Assembly: GCA_030620095.1 (NCBI GenBank)
Contig: JAUTXW010001615.1
Location: 1,882,001-1,946,000, forward strand
Origin: Kuschelorhynchus macadamiae
Lineage: Eukaryota > Arthropoda > Insecta > Coleoptera > Curculionidae
Length of the DNA stretch: 64,000 bases
Reading direction: 5' to 3'
In this document: positions 11,923-22,937 of the stretch, in pieces
Numbering within the stretch: the first letter of the stretch is position 1
Layout: every line of letters starts with the position of its first letter
Program-made: the position numbers and the translations under genes
Notes under the pieces: model-generated
The model's database searches: none
The model's input: only the letters and a program-made list of their open reading frames with translations
What the model was told of the DNA's origin: nothing

Positions 11923-12302
11923 GTATATGAAAGCTTTTTATTTATATGGTCTTGATTTATGTGGTATCTACCGTGAAGTGTTTTTCAGACCAGGTGTTCA
12001 TCTTTTCTAGGCGTGATTGGATGTGTGCGTCTACTGCGTGGCTCGTTTGAGACAGGTCGAGCGGTGTAAATATCTGTGTGTGACTATTTAATGATACCAA
12101 ACGAATACGTAAGAATAGGTATGGCGAAGGTGTTATTAGCTTTCGTTAGATTTCTGGAATTCAGTTTTGTTTTTAGTAGCTTTGTGAGCCTGGTTTTAAA
12201 CTCCGTCTTGAGCTCTGATTTGATATGAGTGTGGTTAATTTTCGTGCTTTGATGGAAGCCTAGGTATCTGTATGTTTCTTCTTTGAGCATGTTATCTATA
12301 GT

Positions 12303-13271
12303 TTAATTGTTGATTGTTTCCCTCGTAGGGTGGTCTTTCCACTGTCCCTTGTTGATATGAAGTAGCTTGCATTTACTTATACCAAATTCCATGTTGATTT
12401 TCAGGATAAACGTTTCTGTGATTTTAAGGAGTTCCTTTAGTTGTGCCTTTGTGCTTGCATATAATTTTATGTCATCCATGTACAGGAGATGGTTTATTTT
12501 ATGTAGGTTATTTTTTTGGTGTTTAATTTGGAATCCGAAATTTGTGTTATTCAGTGTGTTTGAGAGTGGATTGAGACAAAGGCAGAACCACAAAGCGCTG
12601 AGTGAATCTGCCTGGAATATACCTCGTCTAATGTAGATCTCTTCTGTTTCGATGTGCTCTTTTTGTGTTCTCAGGTTGATTTTAGTTTTCCACGTACTCA
12701 TGATTTGCGTAAGAAATTACCTGGTGTTTTTATTGACTTTATACAATTCTAGCACTCTGGTTAGCCAACTGTGGGGTATCGAATCAAAGGCTTTTTTATA
12801 ATCTATGTAACCAGTATAAAGGTTTCTATAATTTTTCCTGGTTTGTTCCATGATGACGCTGTCTATAATTAGCTGCTCCTTGCATCCTCGGCTGTTTTTT
12901 CTGCACCCTTTCTGCTCTTCCGTTAGAATGTTTTTGTGTGCTAGATGTTGTTCTATTCTCCTGGTAATTGTGGCTGTGATGATCTTATGTAGGGTTGAAA
13001 GGCACGTAATAAGTCGGTAATTTGACGGGTCCTTATTGTCTGAATTTTTGGGTTTAAGGTATGTTATCCCTTGGGTGAGAAAACTGGGGAGTGTGCTAGG
13101 TTTTAAAATAATTTCATTAATTTGGCGAGTGAGAACTTGTGTGGAGGTAAACTGTTTGTACCAGAAGTTATGAATGTTATCTATTCCAGGACATCTCCAG
13201 TTACGCGTGTATTTGATTATTTCTGCAACTTCTTGTGTGCCATTGCAAAGTCCTCTTGTTCCTCTAAGCAC
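12303..13271 (-). pseudogene. Reverse transcriptase of the R4-like LINE
   Basis: Two frames joined by a shift near 12710. The first (13271-12717) has NWRCPGIDNIHNFWYKQF, SNYRLITCLSTLHKIIT and YIDYKKAFDSIPHSWL, the fingers and palm motifs including the first catalytic Asp. The second (12701-12303) has RGIFQADSLSALWFCLCLNPLS (motif B) and LLYMDDIKLYAS, with the YMDD catalytic pair. YMDD followed by KLYA is typical of R2/R4-type enzymes. Makes cDNA at the chromosomal nick in a functional element. Confidence 0.85.
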
Positions 13272-14302
13272 TTGTGTCTGTCTTCTTCGGCTTTAATCCA
13301 CGAAGCGTTATTATTGTATAGTTTCGGTTCTGACCAAATACTTTTCCAGTATTCTGTGATCTCTTGTTTGGTTGGTGGTTCTATTACTCGTGCCTCCTTA
13401 TTGCTCATGATTTTTTGGTAGAACTGTTTTTTGCTTCTTCGAAACAGGTTGTTAGCGTCCTTTCTTTCATTTGATTCTTTGTATCTTCGGAGTCTTGCGG
13501 CATACACGGATAATTTTTCCTTCAGAGTGTCAAGGATTTCTGTAAACGTGTGATCAGGAGATGCAGATTTGATTTTCTCTACACTTTGCGTGATACGTTT
13601 TGACTTGTTGCCGTTCATGGATTGGGTAAGATGTCCCAATTCTTTTCTAATTTTGTTAATTTTGCTTTCGATCCTTATCTGCCATTTGAATTTTGGTTTT
13701 ATGTTGTTGGTGTTTCTGTGTCGTGGTGGAGGTTTCTGATTGTTCTGTGTTATCGTGGTTATAGCTGCTGCGTAGATCACTGTATGAATGTCCTCAATTG
13801 TGGAAATTATTACTTATTTAAAAGCCTGACCATTTGTTTAGATGTGACTTCATTTCTACTTTGATTGCTTGTGTGAGAGACGGTCTGAGGTATAGCTGTA
13901 TGTATGGTGCTTTGGGCTTGTCTTGTGCATTGTGTGGTGCTTGTTATCTGTCGTGGGTTGTTGTTGGGAACTTCGCCCCTACTGAGCATTGAGTGAGGTT
14001 GCAGATCTTGCACAAAGTTGGGCTGGTTTGTATGTAGCTACCATAGCTTTGAAGTTTTGCAATGCGAGTGGGGTGTGCTTACTGGTCTTAATGATGAATC
14101 TTTTTTGATCTATTACTCTCTGTTCTGTGATAAGTAATTTGTATTCTGGATATTGTGCTATGAAACGTGTATGCAGTTTATGTCCGTATCCTGATGAAAT
14201 TGTCTCAAGGTTGGTAGCGGTGTAGTGGGAATGCATCACCGTTCGATTCATTTCTTCTGTCCATTTTAACCTCTTCCTTGGTTTACCTGCCTTGGTGCCA
14301 AG

Positions 14303-15037
14303 TTATTGTGTTTGGTTAGCATCTGTCTCAGATTTATTTGTGTATCCATTTGGGCAGCGCATGTTCGGTTCGCTTGATTCTGTAATGTGGCTCATGCGTT
14401 GCCCTGCCTTTCCCGCCTTGGTGGGTGCCAGCTTAGCCGGCAATACATTTTCGGTGGGTCTAATTTCCTTTACCTGGTCGTGATCGTTTCGGTCAAGCTG
14501 TCTTTTATCGCAGCGTCCTCGACCATTACGCTGCTCGCCCGATGCTTTGTTGTTTGGATTGAAGTTTTGTAATGTTAGAAGCTCAAAGTGTCCCCACATT
14601 GGATCGCCTGTTAGTAGAAGGTAGATCATTTTATTGTGTGTTTGTTTGCCTATTATTGTTGGTCTCTCTGGTTTTGAGAAAGTATGGAAGATGTGCTTCT
14701 GGATTTCCAAAAGAGCAAATATTTCTAGGCTCGTCCCATATGTAGTGATTTTGCTCATGAACTTATAATAGTTGTAGAAGTCCTTCATGTCGTCGTCGTG
14801 AAATAACGAAAATATCTGAAGTTCCGACCAGTTTTGTCGTAAGTATTTCAATGCGTCTTTTCGAAGTTTGGCATGATTGTTTTGATGGCCGTATATGTGC
14901 AAGCTGACTAATGGGAACAGACAACTTTCGTCTCCAACAATGTCGGCTCTGATGAAATTCTCGGGAATAGGTTCGGCTGTAGCAGTTTTTTCGACAAAGG
15001 CCCCCTTGTTCAGCCTTTCGCCGGTACCGTCCCGCAT
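14303..15037 (-). pseudogene. OTU-like cysteine protease region of the R4-like LINE
   Basis: A 244-codon open frame forming the N-terminal part of the LINE polyprotein. Residues about 33-155 match the OTU pattern: GDESCLF with Asp36 and candidate nucleophile Cys39, then an SLHIYG block (residues 45-50), LR at 58-59, TTYGTSLEIFAL (98-109), and candidate catalytic His150 in HFELL. The Cys-to-His spacing of 111 residues fits OTU proteases, which cleave ubiquitin linkages. The C-terminal third is basic and low complexity. The frame seems to remain open a little upstream of the chosen ATG, so the true start may be earlier. The rest of the polyprotein is frameshifted away from this region. Confidence 0.7.
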
Positions 15038-15320
15038 ACTGTCACCTTCAAAAGGTGCCCTAGCGATCCCCAGGCTGCGGCTCTTTTCCGAGGCTCAAAG
15101 CTTTCTCCATTTTCATGGGTTCACTTCCCAAGCCACTTAACCGAGGTTAGTTGCTCCGTGCGGCTTCAAACGTTAGGAGGAGTCTAGGGTGGCTAGGGTG
15201 TGGGGAGGTCAGGGATACTGGGTATTTAGGACAGCGGGCAACTGGACGCCGTTGACAGTACGGACTACGAAATTACCGTAGCGTCCCCAATACTGCTGGA
15301 TGCAGTACCAAGACGGTTAG

Positions 15321-15321
<1 letters not shown>

Positions 15322-15389
<68 letters not shown>
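15322..15389. repeat. (TTA)n microsatellite between two R4-like LINEs
   Basis: An essentially uninterrupted TTA/ATT tract of 68 bp that begins exactly where the upstream end of the first R4-like element stops and ends where the 3' end of the second begins. Dong-type elements are known to insert in TAA repeats. Confidence 0.95.
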
Positions 15390-16150
15390 CGAAATTGACA
15401 ATCAATTTGGGTTTCAAGCTCATGCCGAATGCATGCGTCAAAAGCAGTGGGCTGGTTTCTATTAGTTCTTATAAACTTCACTATATGGCAAGTACTGAAC
15501 AGAACCGCCTTCTGGATATCGATGAAGGTATTATGTATGCAGACCTATGATTTTCAGGTTCTATTCTAGTGTTTTTGGAACTAGTCCAGTTGATGATATG
15601 ATGATCGGTATCACATGAACCTCATTCAGTCGCCACATCTGCTGTATCTCGATGGGCAGCTCCGCATGTTTGGCCTTTTTCTCTTGATATTTATCCAACA
15701 CAACAATGTTATTGTTGTGTATAGCAACTACTCTACCAAATAAGCTGTCTTTGTTTCCTTATTTAACAGTACCACATCAGGCCGATTATTCTCACCCGTC
15801 TGCCGTTGATAATTGCCCGGTCATAGTACAGTTTGAAGGCATTATTTTCAAGCACTGAACTTGGTTGGTATTTATGATAGGGCACAAAGGTGTTCAAGAG
15901 CCAGGTTTATGTAACACACCTGGTTATGTCGGTAAAGGTAGTCGGTGTTTGCTAGGTAAGTGCAGCCAGATCTTATATGACACTTATCTGATTCAACGGA
16001 CCGGTCTTTGGTGATGAATTTAGTGCAATTTCGTGTGTTAATAACTTGGTCCTGTATTGCCATCACAAATCCTTCTGTCTCTGGGAATAGTCGTCCATCC
16101 TGCAGCCACATGTTGGATGCTTCCTTGTCTATGTGTGGCTAATCAAGTCA
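15390..16150 (-). pseudogene. Second R4/Dong-like LINE, 5'-truncated
   Basis: Minus-strand frame 16111-15872 reads LFPETEGFVMAIQDQVINT, then SGCTYLANTDYLYRHNQV, the zinc knuckle and the following block of R4-type C-terminal domains. Lower coordinates (about 15700-15560) give, in shifted frames, the endonuclease block ending in a STGLVP-like motif. No reverse transcriptase remains. It is flanked by TTA-rich tracts on both sides (15322-15389 and 16154-16172). It differs in sequence from the first copy, so it is not a simple duplication. Confidence 0.78.
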
Positions 16151-17540
16151 TTGTTATTATTATTATTTTTCTTAAAATATCAATAATTTTATAAATGTTT
16201 ATTAAGTATTAATAAAGGTAATGTTTTAAACCACGATGATAAATAAATATATAAATGTTTTACATATCCTCTAATTAGGTAATATCATCATTTTTCGAAA
16301 CTAATACTCCGCGGACTAACAACAAATTGCTCAGTGTTCAACACAAAATAACAGGGCATTAGCTCAATTTATCTATTCGCACCAATCACAATTCCTTTCT
16401 TTGTAAAACAAAATAAATTGCTGATGGGTATTATTATAGTTTTAGTAAAGCAATATTTTCGTCGCTTCTTTCTCCGCATTCTTCAATTATTTCAACGCTC
16501 TCCCTAAGAAATCTGTTTTGCAAGAATAGGATATAGAGAAACCTGAAGGAGAATACGAAATGAAGTTATTTGTAAAATGTTGGTCTCTAAAGCACGTGCA
16601 GACGGCATTCCTTCATATGCATTTTAATTCAAGAAAATTAGACTTGAATTACAATTTGAATTGAAATTTCGACCAACCTGAATTGCTGTATGTCTATGTT
16701 CATATTCTGATGTTCTTTAGAGAATATATGTTTTGTAATATGACATTTCTACTTTCTATACAATTTTTCAGAATTCAAATCGGATCATCCACAATGCATC
16801 CAGTGTAACGGAACAGACTATACCAATAGAACAAAGTATATAAATTCTTAATTTATTTTTTTCTCAAGACAAATGCTAAACATTAGTATTTCAAAGAAGT
16901 CGTTAAAGTAAAGCTATCAAATATTAGTTTTGAGAGTTTTAAAATCTAAACAAAATAATAAATATCATTTATCTCAAACGCTATCTTCTAGACTGTATAC
17001 ACAGATTTATGTATAGATAAACCTTCCCAAGTGGTTATCGTCTATGCCTCCCTTTCGAGGGTTCATGGTCCCATATTGACCTGCGATGTAGAAAGCTTTC
17101 ATTTAAGTTAAAGCTAATAATAAAACATTTTATTTGGTTCGATTCAATTATAATAAATTGTCAATTTACTGTGTTAAAAATACAATAGAATATTTATAAT
17201 AAAGCATTGTTTCCCTTCGGAAAAGATTGGCTGAGAGGATTTTCCTTTGCCTTTCTTTTTTTTCGCCATGGTCAGAACGCTGATAAGTTAGTTTAAGTTT
17301 TTTATATTTATATAGGCGGTACTATTATCCTATTTAGACGGAAATGTAATTATTTTTCTTAATTACATACATAAAGTAGAACTCTAGGCGATACCTATGA
17401 AGTATTTATTAATTAAGGGTTCACGGTGCGTCTATTTCTGATTTCTAAAACAAGATTCAGAGTCATTCAGATTTCAGAGTTCTATTTCTTAAAGCTGATT
17501 TTAAATTCTTCTGTTGTGGTGGTTTATGGGGCATGTCGTA
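16151..17540. other. AT-rich spacer, no gene
   Basis: No element or exon recognised over about 1.4 kb. The stretch near 17025-17090 is slightly GC-richer with a GGTTATCG and GGTTCATGGTCC pair but does not fold as a tRNA. Confidence 0.4.
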
Positions 17541-18349
17541 TACAGGGTGATCAGTTAAGGGTAGCGAGCGGCCATATCTCATAATATATTGGTCGTATAG
17601 ATTTGAGAAAAAAAAATTAATAAAAGTCGCCAAGAGAAATTGCTGAAAATTATTTTCGAGTTTGTCAAGCGTTCGCGAGAGGGCGTAACAACCAACACCA
17701 AGTAGAAAAGTGATGTTTTTATAGAATTTTGCCTAATGAAAATATATCGATGATATCATTTTCATATTTAGTGACCATTTCCCTACACTGTTTGTCTAAA
17801 ATGTTTTGTTCTATATATCAAAATAAAGCGGTGGGGAAAGTTCAATTGTTTTATCAAACAAACCAAGATGTCTCCCGTTTCTTTTGACCAATTTTAGCAA
17901 ACTTAGGCTCATATGAAAGAGCATAATTTGCACTACGCTTATTTGGTTTTGAATTTTTGACTTTTGCTGGCGTCGCTAGATGGCGTTAACTGAATTAGTA
18001 GCATATTTTTTAGTTTTTTTCAAAAAAAAAACAAACGTAATGGTATATTCATTTTTACATATTTTAAAAGGGGATACATTTCTCCATAATTTAATGAAAA
18101 TAATTTATCATCTACCTTTTTTTGAACCGTTGATATTGACCAAAATATTATTTTATTTTATTAAAAAATGGCACGCCACTGCTTTTTGTCAAAATAAAAA
18201 TCATTTTCGTAATCACTTATTAGTTGCTAACAAAAAGAACCTCTTGACTTTTTTTCGTTAGACGAACGGTTTTGGATTGAAAAAATAAGATGTTATGTTA
18301 TGAAAATGTTTATAACATAGTACGACTGACAAAGTACATTTCTAATGTG

Positions 18350-18545
18350 CTTCTTTTAGGATTCTATAATATTAATATTCTAAATTCTTGATTTAAATAT
18401 TATTTTTCTATAATATTTATGATGTGTTTTTGTTTTGTTTGCTAATTTTGATGTTTGTAAACTATTTTTTTTTTACAACAGCTTTGTCCACAAAATTGTA
18501 AAATTTTTTTTTTTGACAATAAAGCATTTATTTATTTATTTATTT
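18350..18545 (+). repeat. LINE 3' tail inside the mariner-like element
   Basis: Ends with ACAAAATTGTAAAATTTTT, AATAAAGC and then (ATTT)n at about 18528-18545. The layout matches the 3' end of the LINE at 58600-58661 (same AAAATTGTAAAATTTTT and AATAAAGC, there with (TTTG)n). It abuts the truncated 3' end of the transposase. Confidence 0.65.
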
Positions 18546-19178
18546 ACCGATAATAGCACCATTACTAACACCGCAACAGACGTTGACGCTCCATCGACCC
18601 TGCTGATAATCTTCACGTAACCAGTGTGAATTAGTGTCCGACCAGTGATGCACGTTATGAAGATTTACCCTGCCATTACTGCAGAACGATGCTTCGTCTG
18701 TCCACAGTATTTGTGACAAAATATGATGGTTTTCCCTAATGAAGTCTCTAAGCCAGTAGCAGTAATCGAGCCTACGTTCAAAGTCAGTGTCGTTTAGGGC
18801 TTGATGAATCACCATGTGATATGGATGCATTTTAAAATCCATTAATATTTTTTGCACTGAGCCATAGGATATTCCTAAATCTCTGGAGATCTCTCTTATG
18901 CTTAAATGGGGGTCTGCATGAATATAAACCAACACATTTATAATGTTATCTTCTCTTCTTACTCTACGATTCTTAAAGTTGGAGTTGGTTGCACTTGGCC
19001 ATGTTGCCTTAAACGTAAGGCTAAACGATGAAAAACCATTCTCGAATGGTGTCTTCGGAGGGGATAACGCAGTGCATACTGCCTAGAAGCCATCGCTGCC
19101 TTTTCAAAACATTGAAAATAAATTCTCAACATATCAAAGGCTTCTTCATTGGTAAAAGGTATGATTTGTTGTAAAAAT
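18546..19178 (-). pseudogene. Partial mariner-like transposase (DUF4817/DDE type)
   Basis: Minus strand. The N-terminal region near 19175-19000 gives TNEEAFDMLRIYFQCFEKAA and RQYALRYPLRRHHSRMVFHR, the helix-turn-helix block of this family. After a break, 18935-18540 gives DPHLSIREISRDLGISYGSV (second helix-turn-helix), ILWTDEASFCSNGRVN with the first catalytic Asp, and VNVCCGVSNGAIIG. The segment with the second and third acidic residues is missing; it stops where the LINE tail begins. Not functional. Confidence 0.85.
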
Positions 19179-20240
19179 ACTTTTTACATAACATTAAATT
19201 AGATGTCAATAGCAGGAACTATCAAAATGAATATCAACGTGATTGACAATTTGGTGTTTTGTTTCTTAACGTAAATCATGGCCTGCTTCGATTAAATGCG
19301 ATGTTAGTTAAGTTTGATTTTTAATTTAATTTATGAAATAATAATAATTATTAATAATAAATTATGAACTAAAGCATTTTCTCGCTAATTAAATGATTAT
19401 TAATGATAAAAATAATAGGTAATAATTTTATTATTGTGAGATGTAATATTTAAAAATAATTTTGAACCTTATAGTTGTCATTGTTAAACATCTTATTTTT
19501 TCAATCCAAAACCGTTCGTCTAACGAAAAAAAGTCAAGAGGTTCTTTTTGTTAGCAACTAATAAGTGATTAAGAAAATGATTTTTATTTTGACAAAAAGC
19601 AGTGGCGTGCCATTTTTTAATAAAATAAAATAATATTTTGGTCAATATCAACGGTTCAAAAAAAGGTAGATGATGAATTATTTTCATTAAATTATAGAGA
19701 AATTTATCCCCTTTTAAAATATGTAAAAATGAATATACCATTACATTTGTTTTTTTTTTTAAAAACTAAAAAATATGCTACTAATTCAGTTAACGCCATC
19801 TAGGGACGCCAGCAAAAGTCAAAAATTCAAAACCAAATAAGCGTAGTGCAAATTATGCTCTTTCATATGAGCTTAAGTTTGCTAAAATCGGTCAAAAGAA
19901 ACGGGAGACCTCTTGGTTTGTTTGAAAAAACAATTGAACTTCCTCCACCGCTTTATTTTGATATATAGAACAAAACATTTTATACAAAAAGTGTAGGGAA
20001 ATGGTCACTAAATATGAAAATGATATCATCGATATATTTTCATTAGGCAAAATTCTATAAAAACCCCATTTTTCTACTTGGTGTTGGTTGTTACGCCCTC
20101 TAGCGGACGTTTGACAAACTCGAAAATAATTTTCAGCAATTTCTCTTGGCGACTTTTATTATGATTTTTTTTTCTTAAATCTATACGACCAATATCTTAT
20201 GAGATATGGCCGCTCGCTACCCTTAACTGATCATCCTGTA

Positions 20241-20720
20241 CAGTGAGTTATTAAAACTGAGGGATTTTCAAATATATTTTATTTTCATTCTATGATTTAT
20301 TTGCGGAGTAACTTTTACATATGGTTAAGAGTTAAATTTATGGATTATTTAAGATTTTTGTTTTCTTTTCTTTTGCACTAAGTTTGGGGATTTTAAGTAA
20401 ATTCCGTCATTTTCTAGATTTAAAATAGTTGCTTTTTTGTCATTAATTTTAAGTATTATTTTTGTACAATAATTCACATTTTTATTTTTGTTAATAGATC
20501 TTGTGCCTTTGATTTTACTCATTATATCTTAGTTAATTTCAGTATTGTGATATGGTGGCCCGCTATGTCTCAAATAAATAAAGAAAATAAATAAATAATT
20601 TTAAATATAATAAATAACCGCTCTGTAACCCTGTTACACCATGCACGCTGAAAGGTAGTGCATTAAAAAAATTTAAATCGCAATTGGGCAAAAATTTATA
20701 ATTCCACAGCGCCTGGTTTT
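20241..20720. other. Spacer with a LINE-like 3' tail
   Basis: AT-rich. At 20540-20600 a GGTGGCCCGCTATGTCTC block followed by (AAATAAAT)n resembles the 3' terminus of a jockey-like LINE, without coding sequence. Confidence 0.4.
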
Positions 20721-20728
20721 GGTGGACG

Positions 20729-22227
20729 CAGTGGCGTGAAGTAGGTGAAGTGCTACTTCACCAGGAAAAATAAACAAGCAAACATCTAACTATCTTTATT
20801 ATATATCTCTTAAAATTTTAGTTTTTACATTCATTTATTCATCTAATTGGTAAAAGATAAACTGTACATCTCGAATAAACATTCAATCGAACTTTATTAT
20901 AACAACTATAACAGTGGCGCAAACCACTTTGATTTTGCTGGATGTGCTATGTTTAGTTTACGATTTTTCTACTATGTTGCCATGACAACGCGTATCCGAT
21001 GACGTCGAGCCCAGCACCATACAACACTCTCGGTGAATTGCAGGTGCAGTACACTACACCCACGTGTCGTTCGGTTTGCGGTGGTTTTTTACTTTTATTT
21101 TCGCGGATTTCACTGCAACCGGTGAGTTCCTTTGCAGTTAACTTAACTGTTTTGTGTTATATTTATTTATGGTGTTGTTACAACTTCAAATTCGAAGTTA
21201 GTAAATATGATTGTTCAAGACTGGAATAAATTAAAAGACGTCTTTGAATTTATTACAAACTGTGACAAATCTGATGAAAAATCAATCCTCCTTGCGAAAG
21301 GATTTTTAAGTGAGATGAACGATTTTGAATTCACGTTTTTGTCATTAGTGTTTAATGACATTTTCTCAATCACGGACGTATGTATGTATTTGACGTTCTT
21401 CAAAAAAAATCGCTTGCCATTCATTTTTGTATATCCAATATAAAACGCTGTCGTGAGGCGCTGTGTAAAAAAATGAACATTTTTTTTAATACCATGTTTG
21501 ATAAAGCAAATTCTATTACAAAAATAAATCATTACAAACGTGAGCTTACTAAGCTTTCACCTGAAGAAATTAGGACTAAGTATAGAACCCTTTTTTGTGA
21601 AATATTGAAAATGACACTAAGATTTCAAGACTGTGAAAAACTTATATTTTCATGTTTGACAGGTTCTGCTAAATTTTCCGAACATAGTTTAAATTTTCCG
21701 ACTGGGCCTTTTGAAAATTTGTTACAGTTATATGGGGAAATATTTTCAAAAAGTCAACTAATTAAAAATGAGCTGGTCTTATTTTTGCCAATGAGAGTAA
21801 TTGGAATATATCGCTGCAAGAGCAAGTGAAAAAAATTAATAAAAATAAATATATTTTTACCGAAGCATATAAATTGTTTTCCCTTATTTTGACCATACCG
21901 TCGACAAGTGCTTCAGTGGAAAGAAGTTTGTCTTGCTTCAAATGTGTAAAAACTTATTTAAGAAATACAATATATCAAGAAAGACTTACTTCTCTTGGCA
22001 ATATTTCAGTTCAAAAGGAATTTCTGGAGGAGATTAGGGCAACTCATCCATTTTATGAGGATGTTATAAATAAACTTGCTGCTATGAAGGATAGGAGAAT
22101 TGATTTAGTATACAAAAGTCGTAAAAAAATATTCCACATATAAAAAAATTTCTGGAAACAAAATTATTGGGATATTTTCTTGCTTAATTTGCACTACACT
22201 TACTTTTTCACCCGCGAGCCGCTATTG
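20729..22227 (+). mobile_element. hAT element, internal deletion derivative A
   Basis: Begins CAGTGGCGTGAAG and ends GAGCCGCTATTG, flanked by an 8-bp target duplication GGTGGACG (20721-20728) and GGTGGGCG (22228-22235), one mismatch. It belongs to the same family as 22938-24528 and, in opposite orientation, 44967-47500. The 5' non-coding leader (with the ACTACACCCACGTGTCGTTC block) joins directly to the C-terminal half of the transposase, so the N-terminal half has been deleted. Confidence 0.87.
21207..22143 (+). pseudogene. hAT transposase C-terminal half (copy A)
   Basis: Three overlapping frames give DWNKLKDVFEFITN and NDFEFTFLSLVFNDIF (21207-21380), SNIKRCREALCKKMN and KRELTKLSPEEIRTKY (21380-21829), and the dimerisation region (21826-22143) with FSLILTIPSTSASVERSLSC and TYLRNT. 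The terminal ERS.S..K motif and the DRRIDLVYK end are those of the intact hAT at 34578-36713. The zinc finger and the first catalytic acid are gone. Frameshifts near 21390 and 21820. Confidence 0.87.
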
Positions 22228-22235
22228 GGTGGGCG

Positions 22236-22929
22236 TGAAGCACGTATCAGTTACTAATAATTCGCAAAGTTCTTTTGTTAATATAATATCATGAAAATTA
22301 CTTCTAACGCCTTTATATTCCTAATTAAACTTATTAGTTAGTTAATTTTTTATTCAATACTTTAATAAATTACAGGGTAATACGTATTACTAAGACCTGA
22401 ATTGGGGTTTGGTCCATGTCACAATAAGTCTTAAAACTAGAAATACCTACAGATAAATAAACTTTAGGACAATGAAATTATAATAAAACTAGTCTACAAA
22501 GGAACAAGTTTATATTTAGTGCAGTGCCTCATTTATAGTATCATCATCAACATACTCAAAAAATTATCTCAGACTGTAGTATGCTCTCTCCTTTAAAAAT
22601 GCTTTAAACTTATAAAAAACCTGACTAGATGGCTGTTGCCTTAATGGTAGGCGAAATATATTCCGGACCTTAATTATGTTAAATACAACATTTTTTTGTA
22701 CAAATGAAAAATTGGGTTTTTTGGTCCTGAGGTTTGTTTTAAATCTTATCAGAGAAAAGGGAAGAGTTGTTAATTAAAAACTAAACACATTCGAGAATAG
22801 AGAGGCTGTACAAGGTAAGTATACCAGTTCCGATGCCAAATACGATAAGATGCATTTTTTTGGTCATAAAAATATTCGATCTGATTCAACAGAATTTCTG
22901 GACATATGCATGACATATTGTGACAGATG
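22236..22929. other. Spacer between two hAT derivatives, no gene
   Basis: About 690 bp of AT-rich DNA with no recognised feature. Confidence 0.4.
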
Positions 22930-22937
22930 ATTGTAAC

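Larger units (their letters stand above)
11205..15321 (-). mobile_element. R4/Dong-like LINE, near full length, degraded
   Basis: A minus-strand LINE of about 4.1 kb. In order from its 5' end (high coordinate): a GC-richer leader (15040-15320), an OTU-like protease region (15037-14303), a linker (about 14250-13220), reverse transcriptase (13271-12303), and a C-terminal zinc-knuckle and restriction-like endonuclease region (12290-11280). The gene order, the YMDD active site and the C-terminal endonuclease are those of the R2/R4 group rather than the APE-bearing LINEs elsewhere in the window. The frame changes at least six times, so the copy is dead. It lies between the (TTA)n tail of the upstream LINE and a 68-bp (TTA)n tract. 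Confidence 0.85.
17543..20238. mobile_element. Mariner/IS630-like element with ~750-bp inverted repeats
   Basis: The ends read CAGGGTGATCAG on the left and CTGATCATCCTG on the right, each bordered by TA, the target duplication of this superfamily. The terminal inverted repeats run about 17543-18294 and 19487-20238 (752 bp each), ending inside with matching AAAATAAGATGTT and AACATCTTATTTT. Between them lie a LINE 3' tail and a partial transposase on the minus strand. TIRs this long are unusual for Tc1/mariner elements but recur in the element at 30025-32768. Confidence 0.88.

Noticed and set aside
17025..17090. Possible tRNA gene from GGTTATCG and GGTTCATGGTCC
   Set aside because: No acceptor stem or anticodon arm can be formed with these as D and T arms.
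17980..18261. Open frame in the left arm of the mariner-like element and its mirror image at 19520-19741
   Set aside because: The two are the same inverted-repeat sequence, AT-rich and without domain features; they follow from the arms being copies of each other.
18814..18900. CRISPR or other prokaryotic repeats
   Set aside because: No regularly spaced short repeats anywhere; splice sites, LINEs and PLEs show eukaryotic DNA.
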